The notes beneath the pieces are model-generated. The model searched no databases and was not told the DNA's origin. It saw only the letters and a list, made by a program, of their open reading frames with translations. Position numbers and translations under genes: made by a program. A DNA stretch of 64,000 bases. It comes from Prosapia bicincta (Eukaryota; Arthropoda; Insecta; Hemiptera; Cercopidae). How positions within the stretch are numbered: position 1 is the first letter of the stretch; every line of letters begins with the position of its first letter. Positions 9,643 through 21,000 of this stretch are shown one piece after another. The stretch is taken from the NCBI GenBank assembly GCA_036971475.1, contig JBAIZL010000002.1:52639229-52703228 (forward strand). The letters are read 5' to 3'.

Positions 9643-10176
9643 TTGAAAAAATATTGTTTAGAACATTGGGAATATGTAGTGAAATCCATACTTATGTTGG
9701 TTGAATATGAGTTAAGGATAGAATATTCAAAAATTTTCAAAAAGAACGACTTACAACATCACCATTATAATATGAAATTATTAAATAATGTATGGCCGTT
9801 CATAAAAAATATATCGAAAAGTCATTTCTATTACATGTATTTATTTAATCATATTCTATACTATGATCCTGATAATATGTTTGTGGATATAGAATATGCT
9901 AAAGATACTGTTATAGAAAGATATCAATTATTTTTTAAAAAGTTTTGTAAATTTGATGAATATTTTAATTAGTCCTTTGACCTAGCACCTACAAACTGGT
10001 CTTGGGACGATAACAATATTGAATCAGATGAGCATGGAATATCCTATATATTAGATGGGGAACATTTTAATAAAAATATGACGCATTATGATATAAAATT
10101 GACACATAGACAAGAACGAATGGGTATACAAAATACGTATTCGGGATTGGGTAACGTTAGAATTTCATATTATTAA
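9643..10176 (+). pseudogene. Unknown protein with one in-frame stop
   Basis: Open from 9643 (no ATG at this point, codon TTG) to a TAG at 9970-9972, then open again in the same frame to 10176. The downstream part reads like real protein (for example NWSWDDNNIESDEHG and MGIQNTYSGLGNVRISYY). The total is about 177 codons. The stop is a nonsense mutation, readthrough or sequence error. No domain is recognised. It is followed by AT-rich spacer with ATT repeats. Confidence 0.4.
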
Positions 10177-10463
10177 TGCGTTGTATTATTATTAATTATT
10201 ATTATTATTATTATTATTATATTTATGACATAAAAATATTTATGATATAAAAATATTATTATTTTTTCAATTAATTACAAGAACAAAAATTTTTTTTTTT
10301 TAATCAAATAATATTAAAGTTACGTTGAATATAGTATAATCAATTAATATTAGTTTTAAGTTAGCCACTAACAAATACCATAACATATAGCCTTACTTAT
10401 CAATTAGAAATTGCATAATAAGTACAAATCATTTAGTATCTAGAGTTTTGTTTGTTAAACAAC
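10177..10463. other. AT-rich spacer with (ATT)n
   Basis: Contains a (TTA)n run at about 10187-10220 and a T9 run. No gene. Confidence 0.6.
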
Positions 10464-10796
10464 ATGACAACGGCACAAGGTAAATTGGATGCTTTGCTAG
10501 CACATGTTAAACTGTGTTCATGTGGTAAAACTGAAGCTCATTATCATATAGCAGTTGCTAAACCTTATATGCAGAATTATAGTTTATCGGATTTAGATAT
10601 AACGAGTGGACATTATAAAGGCTGTTTATGGTCTGTAGTAGCATTTGTTGGTGACGGGCCAGACACTTGTGTATGCGTCCTCTTTGAAGAATCATTAAGA
10701 AAAGCGCGAGAGTGTTTGGAATGTGACGATTGGCCTTTGTTTGCTGATTTTTTTAAAAAACAAAATGGAATTTATTTTAGACTTTCAAGGTTTTAA
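10464..10796 (+). CDS. Unknown cysteine/histidine-containing small protein
   Basis: 110 residues from the first ATG (MTTAQGKLDALL). Early residues CSCGKTEAHYH and a later CVCVLFEESLRKARECLEC give possible metal-binding pairs. Base composition is less extreme than in its neighbours. Its 3' end overlaps the start of the next gene (ATG 10765) in another frame, which suggests coupled expression. No family is recognised. Confidence 0.5.
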   Translation: MTTAQGKLDALLAHVKLCSCGKTEAHYHIAVAKPYMQNYSLSDLDITSGHYKGCLWSVVAFVGDGPDTCVCVLFEESLRKARECLECDDWPLFADFFKKQNGIYFRLSRF

Positions 10797-11568
10797 AAAC
10801 AAAGATAATGAGTTTATTGTTAAAGAATTGGCTATAATTTCAAAGAATGATGACAACATTTACGAGTTACTTCTATTTCAACCACCATATAGTTTTCATC
10901 ACCTTCCAAAAGATTTACAAAAGCAAGTATTGTTGTTAGAAAATCAATGTCATGGTTTACCTTGGGAAAGTGGATTGAAACCTTACAACCAACTAAAGGA
11001 TGTGTTTCGAGGTATGGCACTTAGTGGTACGATATTTGTTAAAGGAACTGAAAAACAAAATTTTATTTCAAACTTATTATCAGATTTTAATGTTAAAATA
11101 GTTAATTTAGATTATTTGTATTGTCCTAATTTGAATGTATTGAAAAATCTCTTTTGGAATAATTTTATAAAAGAATTTAAATTCAATCATTCACAATATA
11201 ATTGTGCTTATGTTAATGTTTGTGTTTTAAAACAATGGTTAAATTATGAAAAACTAGTTTTAGACAGATTAAATGCAGTAGATTTAGCAATAAAAGAAGT
11301 ATATGATAAAGGTTATCATAATATACAAGATTGTTTAGTTCATTATTTGCCAAAACATTTTCTTATTAATCATTTTGAAAATATCGAGCATATATTTAAT
11401 AGATTACCCAATCATTTGAAATGTGATCCAGATATTTTAAACAATTTACCTTGTGAAAAACATAAAGTACAAGTTGAATCTGGTTTTTGTTTTAATGGTA
11501 TCAAATCAAATGTTTCATATAATCTCAAAAAGAAAGATTGTGTTTATTGTAAAACATTATTGTCTTGA
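10765..11568 (+). CDS. Conserved Polinton protein of unknown function (DFQGF family)
   Basis: 267 residues starting MEFILDFQGFKNKDNEF. The N-terminal ~130 residues match the outer element's 38068-38481 product (shared patterns F-K-x-[DE]-x-[NC]-x-FIVKEL, PP[YF], W-E-x-G). The C-terminus has a C-x2-C pair near YCKTLL. Similar proteins are frequent in arthropod Polintons. An early Asp-x-Gln followed by a beta-rich pattern might suggest an RNase H-like fold, but that is a guess. The frame is intact. Confidence 0.6.
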   Translation: MEFILDFQGFKNKDNEFIVKELAIISKNDDNIYELLLFQPPYSFHHLPKDLQKQVLLLENQCHGLPWESGLKPYNQLKDVFRGMALSGTIFVKGTEKQNFISNLLSDFNVKIVNLDYLYCPNLNVLKNLFWNNFIKEFKFNHSQYNCAYVNVCVLKQWLNYEKLVLDRLNAVDLAIKEVYDKGYHNIQDCLVHYLPKHFLINHFENIEHIFNRLPNHLKCDPDILNNLPCEKHKVQVESGFCFNGIKSNVSYNLKKKDCVYCKTLLS

Positions 11569-11862
11569 TTTAGTTATTAGTATTAGTTTTAAAAAGTATA
11601 TAAATGTTAACTAACTGAAAACTGTTTTGTAAAACAAAAAATAAATGTATGAAAATGTTTGTAAGTGAATTTATTTTACCTCTTTATAATCAATGATAAC
11701 AATATAAGCTATTTATTACCTTGAAGTATTTCTCTTGACTAATTTTCTGGGGATTTTTCATTTTTTAACAACACAAAATTTTAACAACACAAACATAGTT
11801 TTACACAACACAATTTAATCATTTTATATTTGACAACGTTCAAAGCAAAAGTGTTAAACGAT
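11569..11862. other. AT-rich intergenic region
   Basis: No gene. It contains a short direct repeat TTAACAACACAAA (about 11765-11800) just before the integrase start. Confidence 0.5.
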
Positions 11863-12808
11863 ATGGCATCAAAGTTGACGTCATTGTTGAGAGTGGGGAT
11901 TGCCAGTGAGTTGCATAAACAAGTTCGTAGGAAATTTCCGACCCGCCATGTTGAAGTTAAAGGTTTAGACGATCTCTATCAGGCTGACCTAGTGGAAATG
12001 TTATCATTTGCCAAAGTCAATAAAGGTTATAAATATATACTGGTTTTAATAAACTGTTTTAGTAAATATGCAATAGCTATACCAATGAAATCTAAAAATG
12101 CAATTGAAATGGAAAAGACATTACAACCAATTTTAGAAAGATATTCTATGCGTCATTTGCAAACCGATAAAGGAACTGAATTTTTTAATTCGAGGATTAA
12201 ATCTTTATTAGACAAATATATTATAAATCATTATTCTACATATTCTGATAAAAAAAGCCTCTATAGTTGAAAGATTAAATAGAACGTTAAAAGCGAAAAT
12301 GTGGAGGGGTTTCAGTGCCCAGGGAAATTATAAATGGTTAAATTTATTAAGCGATATAGTTACTGAATATAATAACACTAAACATAGGACTATCGGTATG
12401 CGTCCAATTGATGTTAATAAAAATAATGAACATTTAGTGTTGAGACGTATAGTTCAAAATAGACAGAAGAAAAAACAACTTGTGCGAAACAGATTTATTG
12501 TGGGTGATAAAGTTAGAATAAGTAGGTATCAAAAACCGTTGACAAAAAGTTATTTACCAGCTTGGAGTAACGAAATATATACAATTTGGAAAATAGAACC
12601 AACAGTTCCAGTGACCTATAAACTAAAGGACGATTCTGGAGTTGAGATTAAAGGGGGATTCTATCAAGAGGAATTGAGTAAAACTAAATTTAGTAACATA
12701 TTTCTTATCGATAAGATTGTGCGTCGAAAAGGAAATAAATTGTTAGTACGTTGGTTGGGTATGGACAGTACTAGAGATACCTGGATAAATAAAAAATATT
12801 TATTATGA
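11863..12808 (+). pseudogene. int: Polinton integrase with chromodomain, one frameshift (nested element)
   Basis: Retroviral-type DDE integrase that would insert element DNA into the genome. The start is ATG 11863. Catalytic residues lie in QADLVEM, in QTDKGTEFFN and in the segment around VERLNRTLK. The C-terminal ~55 residues look like a chromodomain (KIVRRKGNKLLVRWLGMDSTRDTWI). The frame breaks in an A7 run near 12250 (first part closes at 12270, second part is open from before 12299). Otherwise it is about 315 codons, the normal Polinton length. It is followed immediately by the ATPase, whose ATG overlaps the integrase stop (12805 against 12808). Confidence 0.85.
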
Positions 12809-13492
12809 AGGTAATAAAACAAAGCCAAAAAATGCGTATTATGAATTTCGATACATATTTCTCAAATGATATGGAATATGATAATATAGATCGCCATGGT
12901 CCGCTATTACCGAATTCCATCAGATGTCTTATTGTAGGACCATCGAACTGTGGAAAAACCAATCTCATGTTTAATTTAATATTTCATCCACGAGCACTTT
13001 TTTTTGAAAATATTTATATTTTTTCAAAGTCAATAAATCAATCCAAATATAAGTTTTTAAGTCGAGTGTTTTCCAAAATACCTGATGTTGGTTACTTCAT
13101 TTTTACTGAAAATGACGACGTGCCTCATCCTAATCAGATTAAATGAAAATCACTTATGATATTCGATGATGTCATGTGTGAACGACAAAATAATGTTCGA
13201 AACTATTTCGCAATGGGTAGACACAATGACATTGATACATTTTATTTATGTCAAACATATAGTCGAATACCAAAACAATTGATACGTGATAATGCTAATT
13301 TAGTGGTTTTATTCAGACAAGATGAAAGAAATTTACGTCATGTGTATAAATGATCATGTCAACACAGAAATAAAATTTGAAACTTTTAAAGAAATGTGTT
13401 CGATGGCCTGGTCTAAAAAACAAAATTCTTTTCTAGTTTTGGATAAAGAGAGACGTTTAAATAAAGGACGATATCCTTTATTGTTTCCATAA
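12805..13492 (+). pseudogene. Packaging ATPase of FtsK/HerA type, broken (nested element)
   Basis: DNA-packaging ATPase. Walker A is GPSNCGKT and Walker B is LMIFDDV, followed by NYFAMGRHNDID and the conserved RIPKQLIRDNANL segment. An in-frame TGA lies at 13144-13146 just before Walker B. A frameshift near 13345 ends the frame at 13353, while the true C-terminus continues in another frame to 13492 (around VLDKERRLNKGRYPL). The ATG overlaps the integrase stop. The outer element's homologue (30478-31197) is intact and confirms the gene's extent. Confidence 0.85.
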
Positions 13493-13630
13493 TTGAAGAG
13501 TTGAAGGAAGCAGGAATTATTATTAATAAAAATAAAAGTGATTTGTAAAAAAATTAAAAATAAAAGTGATTTGTAAAAAAAAATATTAGTCATTTGTTTT
13601 CTATTAGTCCTTGTATGAGCATCTCTAAAA

Positions 13631-14038
13631 ATGAGCGTTGATAAATTTGGACGTCATTTGCATTCTTCCTATCGACAACACAATAGACGAGGACCTGCTG
13701 TAGTGGGATTTAAAATGACTAGAAGCGGTGACTATGACATGGAGAATAAACGGTTGACACATTTGAAAGAAGCGAAAGATGATGAAGATGCGGTTAATTT
13801 TAAAATGTTTAAAGAAAAATACCTAACAATAAAAACATATATTGATGGACACATAAATTATATTCGTAATGAAGTGAATGTTATAAGAAGGTATCAGGAA
13901 ATAATTTTGAATCAAAATAAAAAAATGGAAGCGAAAGAGGCTAGTGAAGGAGATATTGACAATGATTTAGTACCTGGACCGAAAGAAACAATATTCATTA
14001 CGCCTGCATCTGCGATAGGGGGAGGAAGAAGGCTATAA
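13631..14038 (+). CDS. Fiber-like/virion-associated protein (MSVDKFGRH family), nested element
   Basis: 135 residues beginning MSVDKFGRH, the same start as the outer element's 32148 product, followed by GFKMTRSGDYDMENKRLTHL. The pattern of a short beta segment and [DE]DAVNF recalls phage tail-fiber repeats. The C-terminus contains a Gly-rich end (AIGGGRRL). Its TAA overlaps the ATG of the phospholipase-like gene (14038). A role in virion attachment is inferred from the fiber-like repeats only. Confidence 0.55.
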   Translation: MSVDKFGRHLHSSYRQHNRRGPAVVGFKMTRSGDYDMENKRLTHLKEAKDDEDAVNFKMFKEKYLTIKTYIDGHINYIRNEVNVIRRYQEIILNQNKKMEAKEASEGDIDNDLVPGPKETIFITPASAIGGGRRL

Positions 14039-14463
14039 TGACAGGAAAACAGTTTAGTGTGTATCAAGGAAGCGGTATAGTAAGTTCTTTAACGAGTTTA
14101 CCTGGAAAAATTTTAAATCGTACTATAGATTCATTACCAATAGAATTACATGTACCAGGATACCAATATTGCGGCCCCGGCACCAGATTGCAAGCAAGAT
14201 TGAGAAGAGGTGACCCAGGCATTAATAAATTAGATCAAGCCTGTAAAGATCACGACATTGCATATTCAAAATATTCGGATTCACATCAACGATCCATTGC
14301 CGACGAACAACTAGCCGATAAAGCTTGGCAGCGTGTCACATCAAACGACGCTAGTTTGGGCGAAAGAGCAACTGCTTACGCAGTTACTAATATTATGAAA
14401 TTGAAAAATAAATTAGGTGGTGGAGGAAGAAGAAAAGTTAATACAAAGAAACGGAGGACATAA
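14038..14463 (+). CDS. Parvovirus-type phospholipase A2 domain protein (nested element)
   Basis: 141 residues. The calcium loop YCGPGT is at residues 44-49 and the catalytic His-Asp pair at 72-73 (ACKDHDIAY), the arrangement of parvovirus VP1 and adintovirus phospholipase A2 domains that breach endosomal membranes during entry. The C-terminal tail is basic (GGGRRKVNTKKRRT). It is a close positional and sequence match to 33920-34360 in the outer element. It overlaps the preceding gene by one base. The same frame is open after its stop into the protease region. Confidence 0.85.
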   Translation: MTGKQFSVYQGSGIVSSLTSLPGKILNRTIDSLPIELHVPGYQYCGPGTRLQARLRRGDPGINKLDQACKDHDIAYSKYSDSHQRSIADEQLADKAWQRVTSNDASLGERATAYAVTNIMKLKNKLGGGGRRKVNTKKRRT

Positions 14464-14970
14464 AATAAAAAAACGTGCAAAACTAAAAAAATTCTAACAA
14501 AAGTACTTAAACGAATAAAAAGAAAGTGTGCTAATAAAAAGGGTAGAGGCTATTATCTGAAACCTTACAAAGGAGGTGGTTGTAATAAAAAAAAAATAAT
14601 AACATTACCAACAAGAGCGCTATCAAATAAAGATATATATAAATACGCTAAGATATTGAACATTCCGAACTTCAGAGGCGTTTTTATGCGTGACAATTTA
14701 CCTTTTCAAATCAAAGAAAATGAACACGGAGGTATAAATTTGGACAGTGTGCAAGGACGAGGTACGCATTGGGTTGCCTATCGAAAGATAAGACATAAAA
14801 TTCTTTATTTTGACAGTTTTGGTAATCTACCTCCACCTACAGAAATAATTCGATATTTTGAAACATCGACAGATAATGCACCTATTTTCAGCAATTACAC
14901 AAATAAACAAAATTTTAATTCGCACAATTGTGGTCATTTGTGTTTATCGTTTTTAACGAATAACATCTAA
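14464..14970 (+). CDS. Adenain-like cysteine protease with Lys-rich N-terminus (nested element)
   Basis: The frame is open from just after the phospholipase stop (14461-14463) to 14970. The first ~45 codons are very basic and include KKGRGYYLKPYKG, like a small core protein. The protease follows, with His in GTHWVAY, Asp in YFDSFGNLPPP and Cys in NCGHLCL, matching adenovirus-type maturation proteases. No ATG exists at the expected start (the outer copy has one at 34357, overlapping the phospholipase stop), so translation may need readthrough or a non-AUG start, or the gene may be dead. The catalytic triad is intact. Confidence 0.75.
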   Translation, partial: NKKTCKTKKILTKVLKRIKRKCANKKGRGYYLKPYKGGGCNKKKIITLPTRALSNKDIYKYAKILNIPNFRGVFMRDNLPFQIKENEHGGINLDSVQGRGTHWVAYRKIRHKILYFDSFGNLPPPTEIIRYFETSTDNAPIFSNYTNKQNFNSHNCGHLCLSFLTNNI

Positions 14971-14979
14971 ATCACCAAT

Positions 14980-15669
14980 ATGCTCTGTTTAAGCGGCAAA
15001 GGCTCAAATATCTCATGTGACATATTTCCGCCTATAGATTTGGCCAATGAAAAATGGGAAATAGGTTTAATTGATTTTATGTCTTACAACACTATACCAA
15101 ATATTGAAACAGATGTTAATGATAAGTTTTACTATGGCAATAATAAAGTCATAATATTGCCTGCGGGATCTTACGAGATAGATAATATAGTTTCGTACTT
15201 GAAAGATGCTATTCATGAGGAAAACAAAAATGTTAAGTTCGAGCTAAGTGGGAATATTAATACATTAAAAACGAAAATATTTTGTTCGAAACCAATTAGA
15301 TTTGACAAAGCGCACAGCATCGGTCCATTACTGGGATTTAAAGCAGAAGAATTGCAAGCAAATACTTGGCACATTTCCGAAAATACTGTAAACATTAATA
15401 AAGTGGACGTTATACGAATAGTATGTAATATTGCAAGAGGATCATATAGGAATGTTATTGAAGGACATATTATTCACGAATTTTATCCAGCCGTTGAACC
15501 TGGTTATAAAATTATTGAAAAACCTGTCACAGTAATTTATCTACCTCTAAACATAACAGGTCTACTTCATAACATTACAGTACGTCTCGAAGATCAGGAC
15601 GGGCAACTAATAAATTTGCGAGAAGAATATATAACACTTAGACTTCATTTGCGCCCAAGTGTTACATAA
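14980..15669 (+). CDS. Minor capsid (penton, single jelly roll) protein, nested element
   Basis: 229 residues, intact frame. It matches the outer element's 34898-35611 product along its length (for example LPAGSYEID, the HSIGPLLGFK region, GHIIHEFYPAVEPGYK and VRLEDQDGQ). The position between protease and MCP is that of the Polinton penton/minor capsid gene, which forms the fivefold vertices. It is annotated by synteny and pattern. The jelly-roll fold itself cannot be read from sequence. Confidence 0.75.
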   Translation: MLCLSGKGSNISCDIFPPIDLANEKWEIGLIDFMSYNTIPNIETDVNDKFYYGNNKVIILPAGSYEIDNIVSYLKDAIHEENKNVKFELSGNINTLKTKIFCSKPIRFDKAHSIGPLLGFKAEELQANTWHISENTVNINKVDVIRIVCNIARGSYRNVIEGHIIHEFYPAVEPGYKIIEKPVTVIYLPLNITGLLHNITVRLEDQDGQLINLREEYITLRLHLRPSVT

Positions 15670-15671
15670 TC

Positions 15672-15833
15672 ATGGTCTTAGTTTTGAATAATAATAATAA
15701 TACTAATTTCGACAATTTTATTAAACCAGTAGATCGACGACAGTTGACAGAACACAAGCTGACAAGGAGGAACAAAGAGTTTTTGGAATCTTTAGGGTAT
15801 AGTGTGAATAAAAAATATGTTGCGAGTAGATGA
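15672..15833 (+). CDS. Small conserved protein overlapping the MCP start (nested element)
   Basis: 53 residues (MVLVLNNNNNTNF...). The C-terminal half has NKEFLESLGYSV, matching NKTFLERIGFTV in the outer element's 35608-35841 ORF. Its stop lies 17 bases inside the MCP frame (ATG 15817). Conservation of the motif, the position and the overlap in two diverged elements argues that it is a real gene. Function unknown. Confidence 0.6.
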   Translation: MVLVLNNNNNTNFDNFIKPVDRRQLTEHKLTRRNKEFLESLGYSVNKKYVASR

Positions 15834-17016
15834 TAAAATTATTTTTGATGAAACTATTGTCGATTTAGAATATCACACACATCTACCATATGCACAAACA
15901 ACATATGGCGAGAATGATGAGATTCGCATTCCAGTACATCAACAGCATGTGTATACTTTGCCTTCTAAAAGTTACATTTATATAGAGGGAGAATTTAAAG
16001 CAATAAAAGCGACAGACAATAGTGAAAGTGATGAAATCGAACTTATCAGCAATGGAATGTCATTTCTTTTTGATGAAATTCGCTATGAAATTTGTGGAAC
16101 AGAAATTGACCGAGTGAAAAATGTTGGAATAACGACAACAATAAAAAACCTCTTAACCAACACTGAAGATGAAAAAAATATTTTATTAAATGCTGGGTGG
16201 ACATTAAATATGTAATCTTTAAAGTGTAAGAAAAATTTTTCGTTTTGTATTCCTTTAAAAATGCTACTTGGATTCGCGGACGACTATGTTCACATATTAT
16301 TAAATGTTAAACAAGAATTAGTATTGCTCAGGAGTTCAAACAATTTCAATACGATTATAACAAAAGACGCTAATAATAAAATAGAATTGAAAATAATTAA
16401 AATATTTTGGAAAATTCCATATATTGGAGTGGCTGATGATTATAATCTATCACTACTAAGAATCACTGATAAGGACCAGCCAATTTTTAACTAGGATTTC
16501 GTCGTTGGACGCTTATCGATAATCCTTCATTACCTGTTTCGAAAAACTCAACTTGGACTGTGAAGACAGCATCAAATAGTGAGAAACCTCGTTACGTTAT
16601 TATTGCATTTCAAACTGATAGGAGAAATGTGAAAAATAAAAATGCTGGACACTTTGATTTCTGTGATATTAATAATATTAAACTGTATCTAAACTCACAA
16701 TATTATCCATACGATAATTTTAATGGAAACAGAGCAATTATATACGACTTTTTTACAAAATTTCAGTCATCCTATTATCACGGTAGCAGCAATAGACCTG
16801 CTATTGATTTTGAAACTTTTTTCGCAAAAACACCATTATTTGTTATAGACTGTTCACGACAAAATGAAACATTAAAAACCAAAAAAAATTGATGTGCGCA
16901 TAGAAATTGAATCAAATGTCAACATACCTGAAAAGACAGCTGCTTATTGTCTCATCATCCAGGATGCACTTGTTGAATACACACCTTTATCTGGTCTTGT
17001 ACGTAAAATATTTTAA
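15817..17016 (+). pseudogene. Major capsid protein (double jelly roll), broken (nested element)
   Basis: Matches the intact 408-residue MCP of the outer element throughout (NPYA/HLPYA region, NNAMSYLF/SNGMSFLF, LLGFA[ED]DY, LFLNSQFFPYDN/LYLNSQYYPYDN, ending in YTPL[TS]G). Breaks are an in-frame TAA at 16213-16215, a frame change near 16485-16495, and another in an A8 run near 16872-16879, after which the true C-terminus runs to 17016. It would form the hexon-like capsomers. In this copy it cannot be made as one chain. Confidence 0.85.
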
Positions 17017-17135
17017 TGTAATGTAGTCAGAAGAACAATAAATTTTGTTGTTAAAATTCAGTGTACATTTTATTGATCTTTAATTCACATTTCATCTGTA
17101 ATTTTAAAATAATGATTGAAAGTACAAAAAAAATC

Positions 17136-17728
17136 ACATATAAGAACGACTTTTAGGAAGGGGAAAATCGAAAATTGAACAGTAGAGGGGAAGTGGAGGG
17201 ATACAAAGGATAATATAAATAGATACGCTAACACAAAATGTAGAGTACACACATACGAAGGAAGTGGAGAGTTGCACCTAGTATATATATTCAAGAAAAT
17301 TATTTTAGTTTATAATATAGGAGATATGGTTGGATACCCGAGATACCCGAGATACAGTACACCTGGAAGCAGGCTGGCATCGTTCAACAACACCAAATTT
17401 GTATACTCCCGTCCTTATGCTTGGCAATTTGCAGAAGCAGGTTTTTTCTTTGACTCAGCACCTGATGCCGTTATATGCTTTTACTGTGGTGGTGGTTTAA
17501 AGGATTGGGAAGCACATGAATTTCCATGGATTGAACATGGTGGATGGTTTCCGAGGTGCGGTTATTTAAAATCAGTAAAGGGTGAGGATTTTAGGGCACG
17601 ATGTGATGTTGTGCGTAGGATGACGGTTTACTCATACCCAATACCAATACACCCCGCAAAGAAGAGGAAACAGGGATAAGCAACGCCTTTATTGTACAAG
17701 GATAATGTAATATACTATTGTTATACTG
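17136..17728 (+). repeat. BIR cassette, nested copy
   Basis: This stretch is roughly 90% identical by eye to 32678-33256 in the outer element, although the rest of the two elements is strongly diverged. It includes the 3' end of a gene that is an in-context reading frame only in the outer element (32495-32824), the promoter-like leader, the BIR gene and ~40 bases of trailer. Confidence 0.85.
17326..17679 (+). CDS. Single-BIR inhibitor-of-apoptosis-like protein, intact (nested element)
   Basis: 117 residues. The BIR zinc ligands C51, C54, H71 and C78 have canonical spacing (C-x2-C-x16-H-x6-C), with the GGGLKDWEAHEFPWIEHGGW core. The C-terminus is basic (HPAKKRKQG). There is no RING. Known viral BIR proteins bind caspases or IAP antagonists and delay host-cell death; that role here is inference. 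ATG 17326 is preferred over upstream codons because the outer homologue aligns from that Met. A 9-base microduplication gives PRYPRY near the N-terminus. It is convergent with polB. It was probably acquired with the cassette 17136-17728. Confidence 0.85.
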   Translation: MVGYPRYPRYSTPGSRLASFNNTKFVYSRPYAWQFAEAGFFFDSAPDAVICFYCGGGLKDWEAHEFPWIEHGGWFPRCGYLKSVKGEDFRARCDVVRRMTVYSYPIPIHPAKKRKQG

Positions 17729-18029
17729 TTATGTAACACTTTATGTTCATACAAATATTTGTATAATTCTTTAATAAACAGCTATTGACTGACTGTGGTA
17801 ATAAGAGTTTTATTAATACCCTAAGTAACATTTAAACATACAATTGGTACAATGTGGAAAAAAGTCAAGGATAAATAGGAAATAAATGATTTGAACAACT
17901 CACTTTTTCTTAACTATATATTTATTCTATAAACAATTGAAAATGGTTAACAAATAATATTTATTAGTTACAAAGTATTAATTATTTTTAATAGTTAACA
18001 AATAATATTTATTCATTACAAAGCATTAG
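17680..18029. other. Intergenic region between convergent BIR and polB genes
   Basis: AT-rich. It contains AATAAA-type signals for the BIR gene (AATAAACAG near 17772) and a 40-base direct repeat (about 17947-17986 and 17997-18036, TAACAAATAATATTTATT core) at the 3' end of polB. Confidence 0.6.
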
Positions 18030-21000
18030 TTATTTTTTTAAAGAAAAATGACCATGTGCTAAAGTATTAATTCCATTATCACATATATGCCTCCTATCAT
18101 CATCACCACTGAGAGCTAATTTATTTACAGTTATTGTCTGTACAATATGTTTTTTTGATTTGAATGATTTAATATCATTTCTGGTTTTAGTAAAAACATT
18201 TAAGCATTTTTTATAATCATCAAAATTTATATATCTAAGTGCTGCTTTTGTTATGCCTTTAGCTTTTTTTTCAATACTATTCGCAGTTTTGAAAGTATAT
18301 AATTTAGCTCTTAGTCCAACAAATTCTGACAACCTAACACCTTTGCATTCGTCTTTAAAACAACCTAATGTCTTTGCATTATCTGTAAAATAACCTATAT
18401 GAGTGTGAGGAAGTTCTGACATATCACAATGTCTTCTCACCTCTTGATTTTCCTTAATATCTTTATAAAAATTTTCAGTAGAAATTTTATAAAATAAACT
18501 GTCTGTATCCATATAAAGAAGCTGAATTTTAGAGTTATACAATTCTTTCATAACATCATAATGCATTTCATACATACGTGTTTTACTTATTTCCAAAACA
18601 GTAAACCCTATATACATTGGTTTGTTAAAATAAATGGATTCTTTTTCTGATTCAATTGCACACAAAGATTCATCATAAATTATTCGATTTAAGAAGGTAG
18701 GTTTCCTAATTAAATAATTTAATTTTTTTTCTGAACTCACAAGTTTCAAATTTTTTCTTTTCCTTATATTTTCAATAGTTTTACCAAACATGGCATTAAT
18801 TACAAATTTGTAAAAATCTTTTTCAAATTCATTTTTAGCATTTTGCCTCTTTTTCGTGTTAAATAAAACATATGGCGATAACCAAGCACTTTGTCTGAAT
18901 TGAATAATTCTATGAATTTTTGTAAGTACTAAACCATGTCGCATTGCTTGTTTTAAATTAACATAGTGACAAACGTAATTTTGCTTATCTTCTAAAGTAG
19001 TTAACAATTTTGGTTGTTTACTGCCTGGCGGACATTTGTTTTGTGGTAAAAATGGCAACTCATTATCACAATTATGCAAATTTTGTGGATACATAATATC
19101 AACTTCTAAAATATAACCTATGGGAGAATCATCCTCTATAGACAGAACATCAAAAGCCTTTATTTTTTTAACTGACATCCATTTAAACGAATCATAAGGC
19201 ATGAATCTGGTCATGCTCCACCCATATAAATTTGTAGCATCGATATAAGCTAAACAAGAGGAAGGTTTGTCTATATCAAATTCATCTCCCAATAGATAAT
19301 TATTAGCTTCTGCATGTCTCGTCACGCATGCAGTTATTCCACCTCTGATACCATTTTCTATGAATAGATATTTATCATATTCGTCAAATAATTCTAATTC
19401 AATTTTTGTAAATTTTAACATAGCATCAAATGTCAAACCAGGAAGTGTAAAATAATAAGCACAGTCCAATCCATAATTGGATATAGACAAGTCTCTAAAA
19501 TTTTCAAAAATATCACTTAACAATAATACATCTATTTTAAGATAGAGATTGCTATATTCCCCTAAATTTCTACATTCAAAATGATTCCACACATCTTGCG
19601 CATATTAGTATTCAGCATCTGTGGTATGACTAGATTCTAGATTGTTATAAAAATCATTTTTGTTGGCAACTCAGTATCTTTTAATTTGTCCCAACAATCT
19701 GTATAATTATAAGGATAAACACCTTTTCTTGTTATAAACGGTAAATCATTTACAGAAAAATGTTTATATGTATGTTTGAAGTTGTCTTTAGGCAAATTAT
19801 TTGCTAATTTACTAAGACTTGCACTCATAAATTTATAGGTGTCTATAAATCGTAATGCAATGCCATTAGTTGTGTTTTTTGAAAATGTTATATATTTTTC
19901 ATTAGTGTTTGGTATTACATGAATTTCGTTTGAGTCACAACCTAATTGTCGTACAATAAAATGACTATCATAATTTGAACTCCCATGAATAAATATAGGT
20001 AAAAATTTTTGATTTTGACGTAATAAATTACAATTATTACACAAGACAGACCTAAATTTACCAGTAATATGACTATGGTCTCTTACTGCTGGCTTAGTCA
20101 TAGTAAATTCATCGTTACAAGACTCACATTTAGTAGTTGTTTTAAATTTATATATCTCATCTTTATTTAATTTCCTCATTGGAATATTTATTTTATAAAT
20201 TTCACCAATAATATTTGCAAGTGATATGAGATATGACATGAAATTTTTGGCTGCATCTGAACCCTGATATATGTATGGATCTGTAGGCAATTTTTCTAAA
20301 ATGCCTGGTGGTAAAGACGATGCATATTCATCAAGAACTAAATATACACCAAATGACATTGGCTCGTGAATATCATTAAGTATTACACGGTTACTAATCT
20401 GCTCATTTATTGGCTTCAACAAACATTCAAAATCTGCTTACACGGTGAAAGGTACTCTAAATTTATAATGGAAATTTTTGAATTTCAAAATATTATTTCC
20501 TTCTATAGGCATTTTCACTTTTACTGCTTTTGTATTTTCACATGCTTTTAAATGATCTGATAAAAGTGAGTCTTTATTTTTGCCACTATAATGTGTTAAA
20601 CATCTTCTACAAAAAACTAATTTAGCCTTATGTTTATTTAGTTGATTGTTTAATAATGTTGAAAAATGTTTAATATAAGAATAATGTGCATGTCCCGACT
20701 GGTTTGTCAACAACAATAAATCATAATGTTTTATCTTAATAGTTTTACTAATTCTTAATGGATACACTTCATTATCTTTATTTAAACCATATACATTAAT
20801 ACTTATACCTGAATTATTTTTTTCAAATTTACTAATTTGCTTTAAAGGTGTTGGAAAGTCAATACCTTGTAAATTAAACATATCCATATTTTTAAAATAT
20901 CTCTTGTTAATTACAGTAAGAGGTTTTACATCAGTTTTAATATGTGGAACGAGAAGTGACCACAAAAACATTTATCGTCATGAAAATTTTCAGGATTAAT

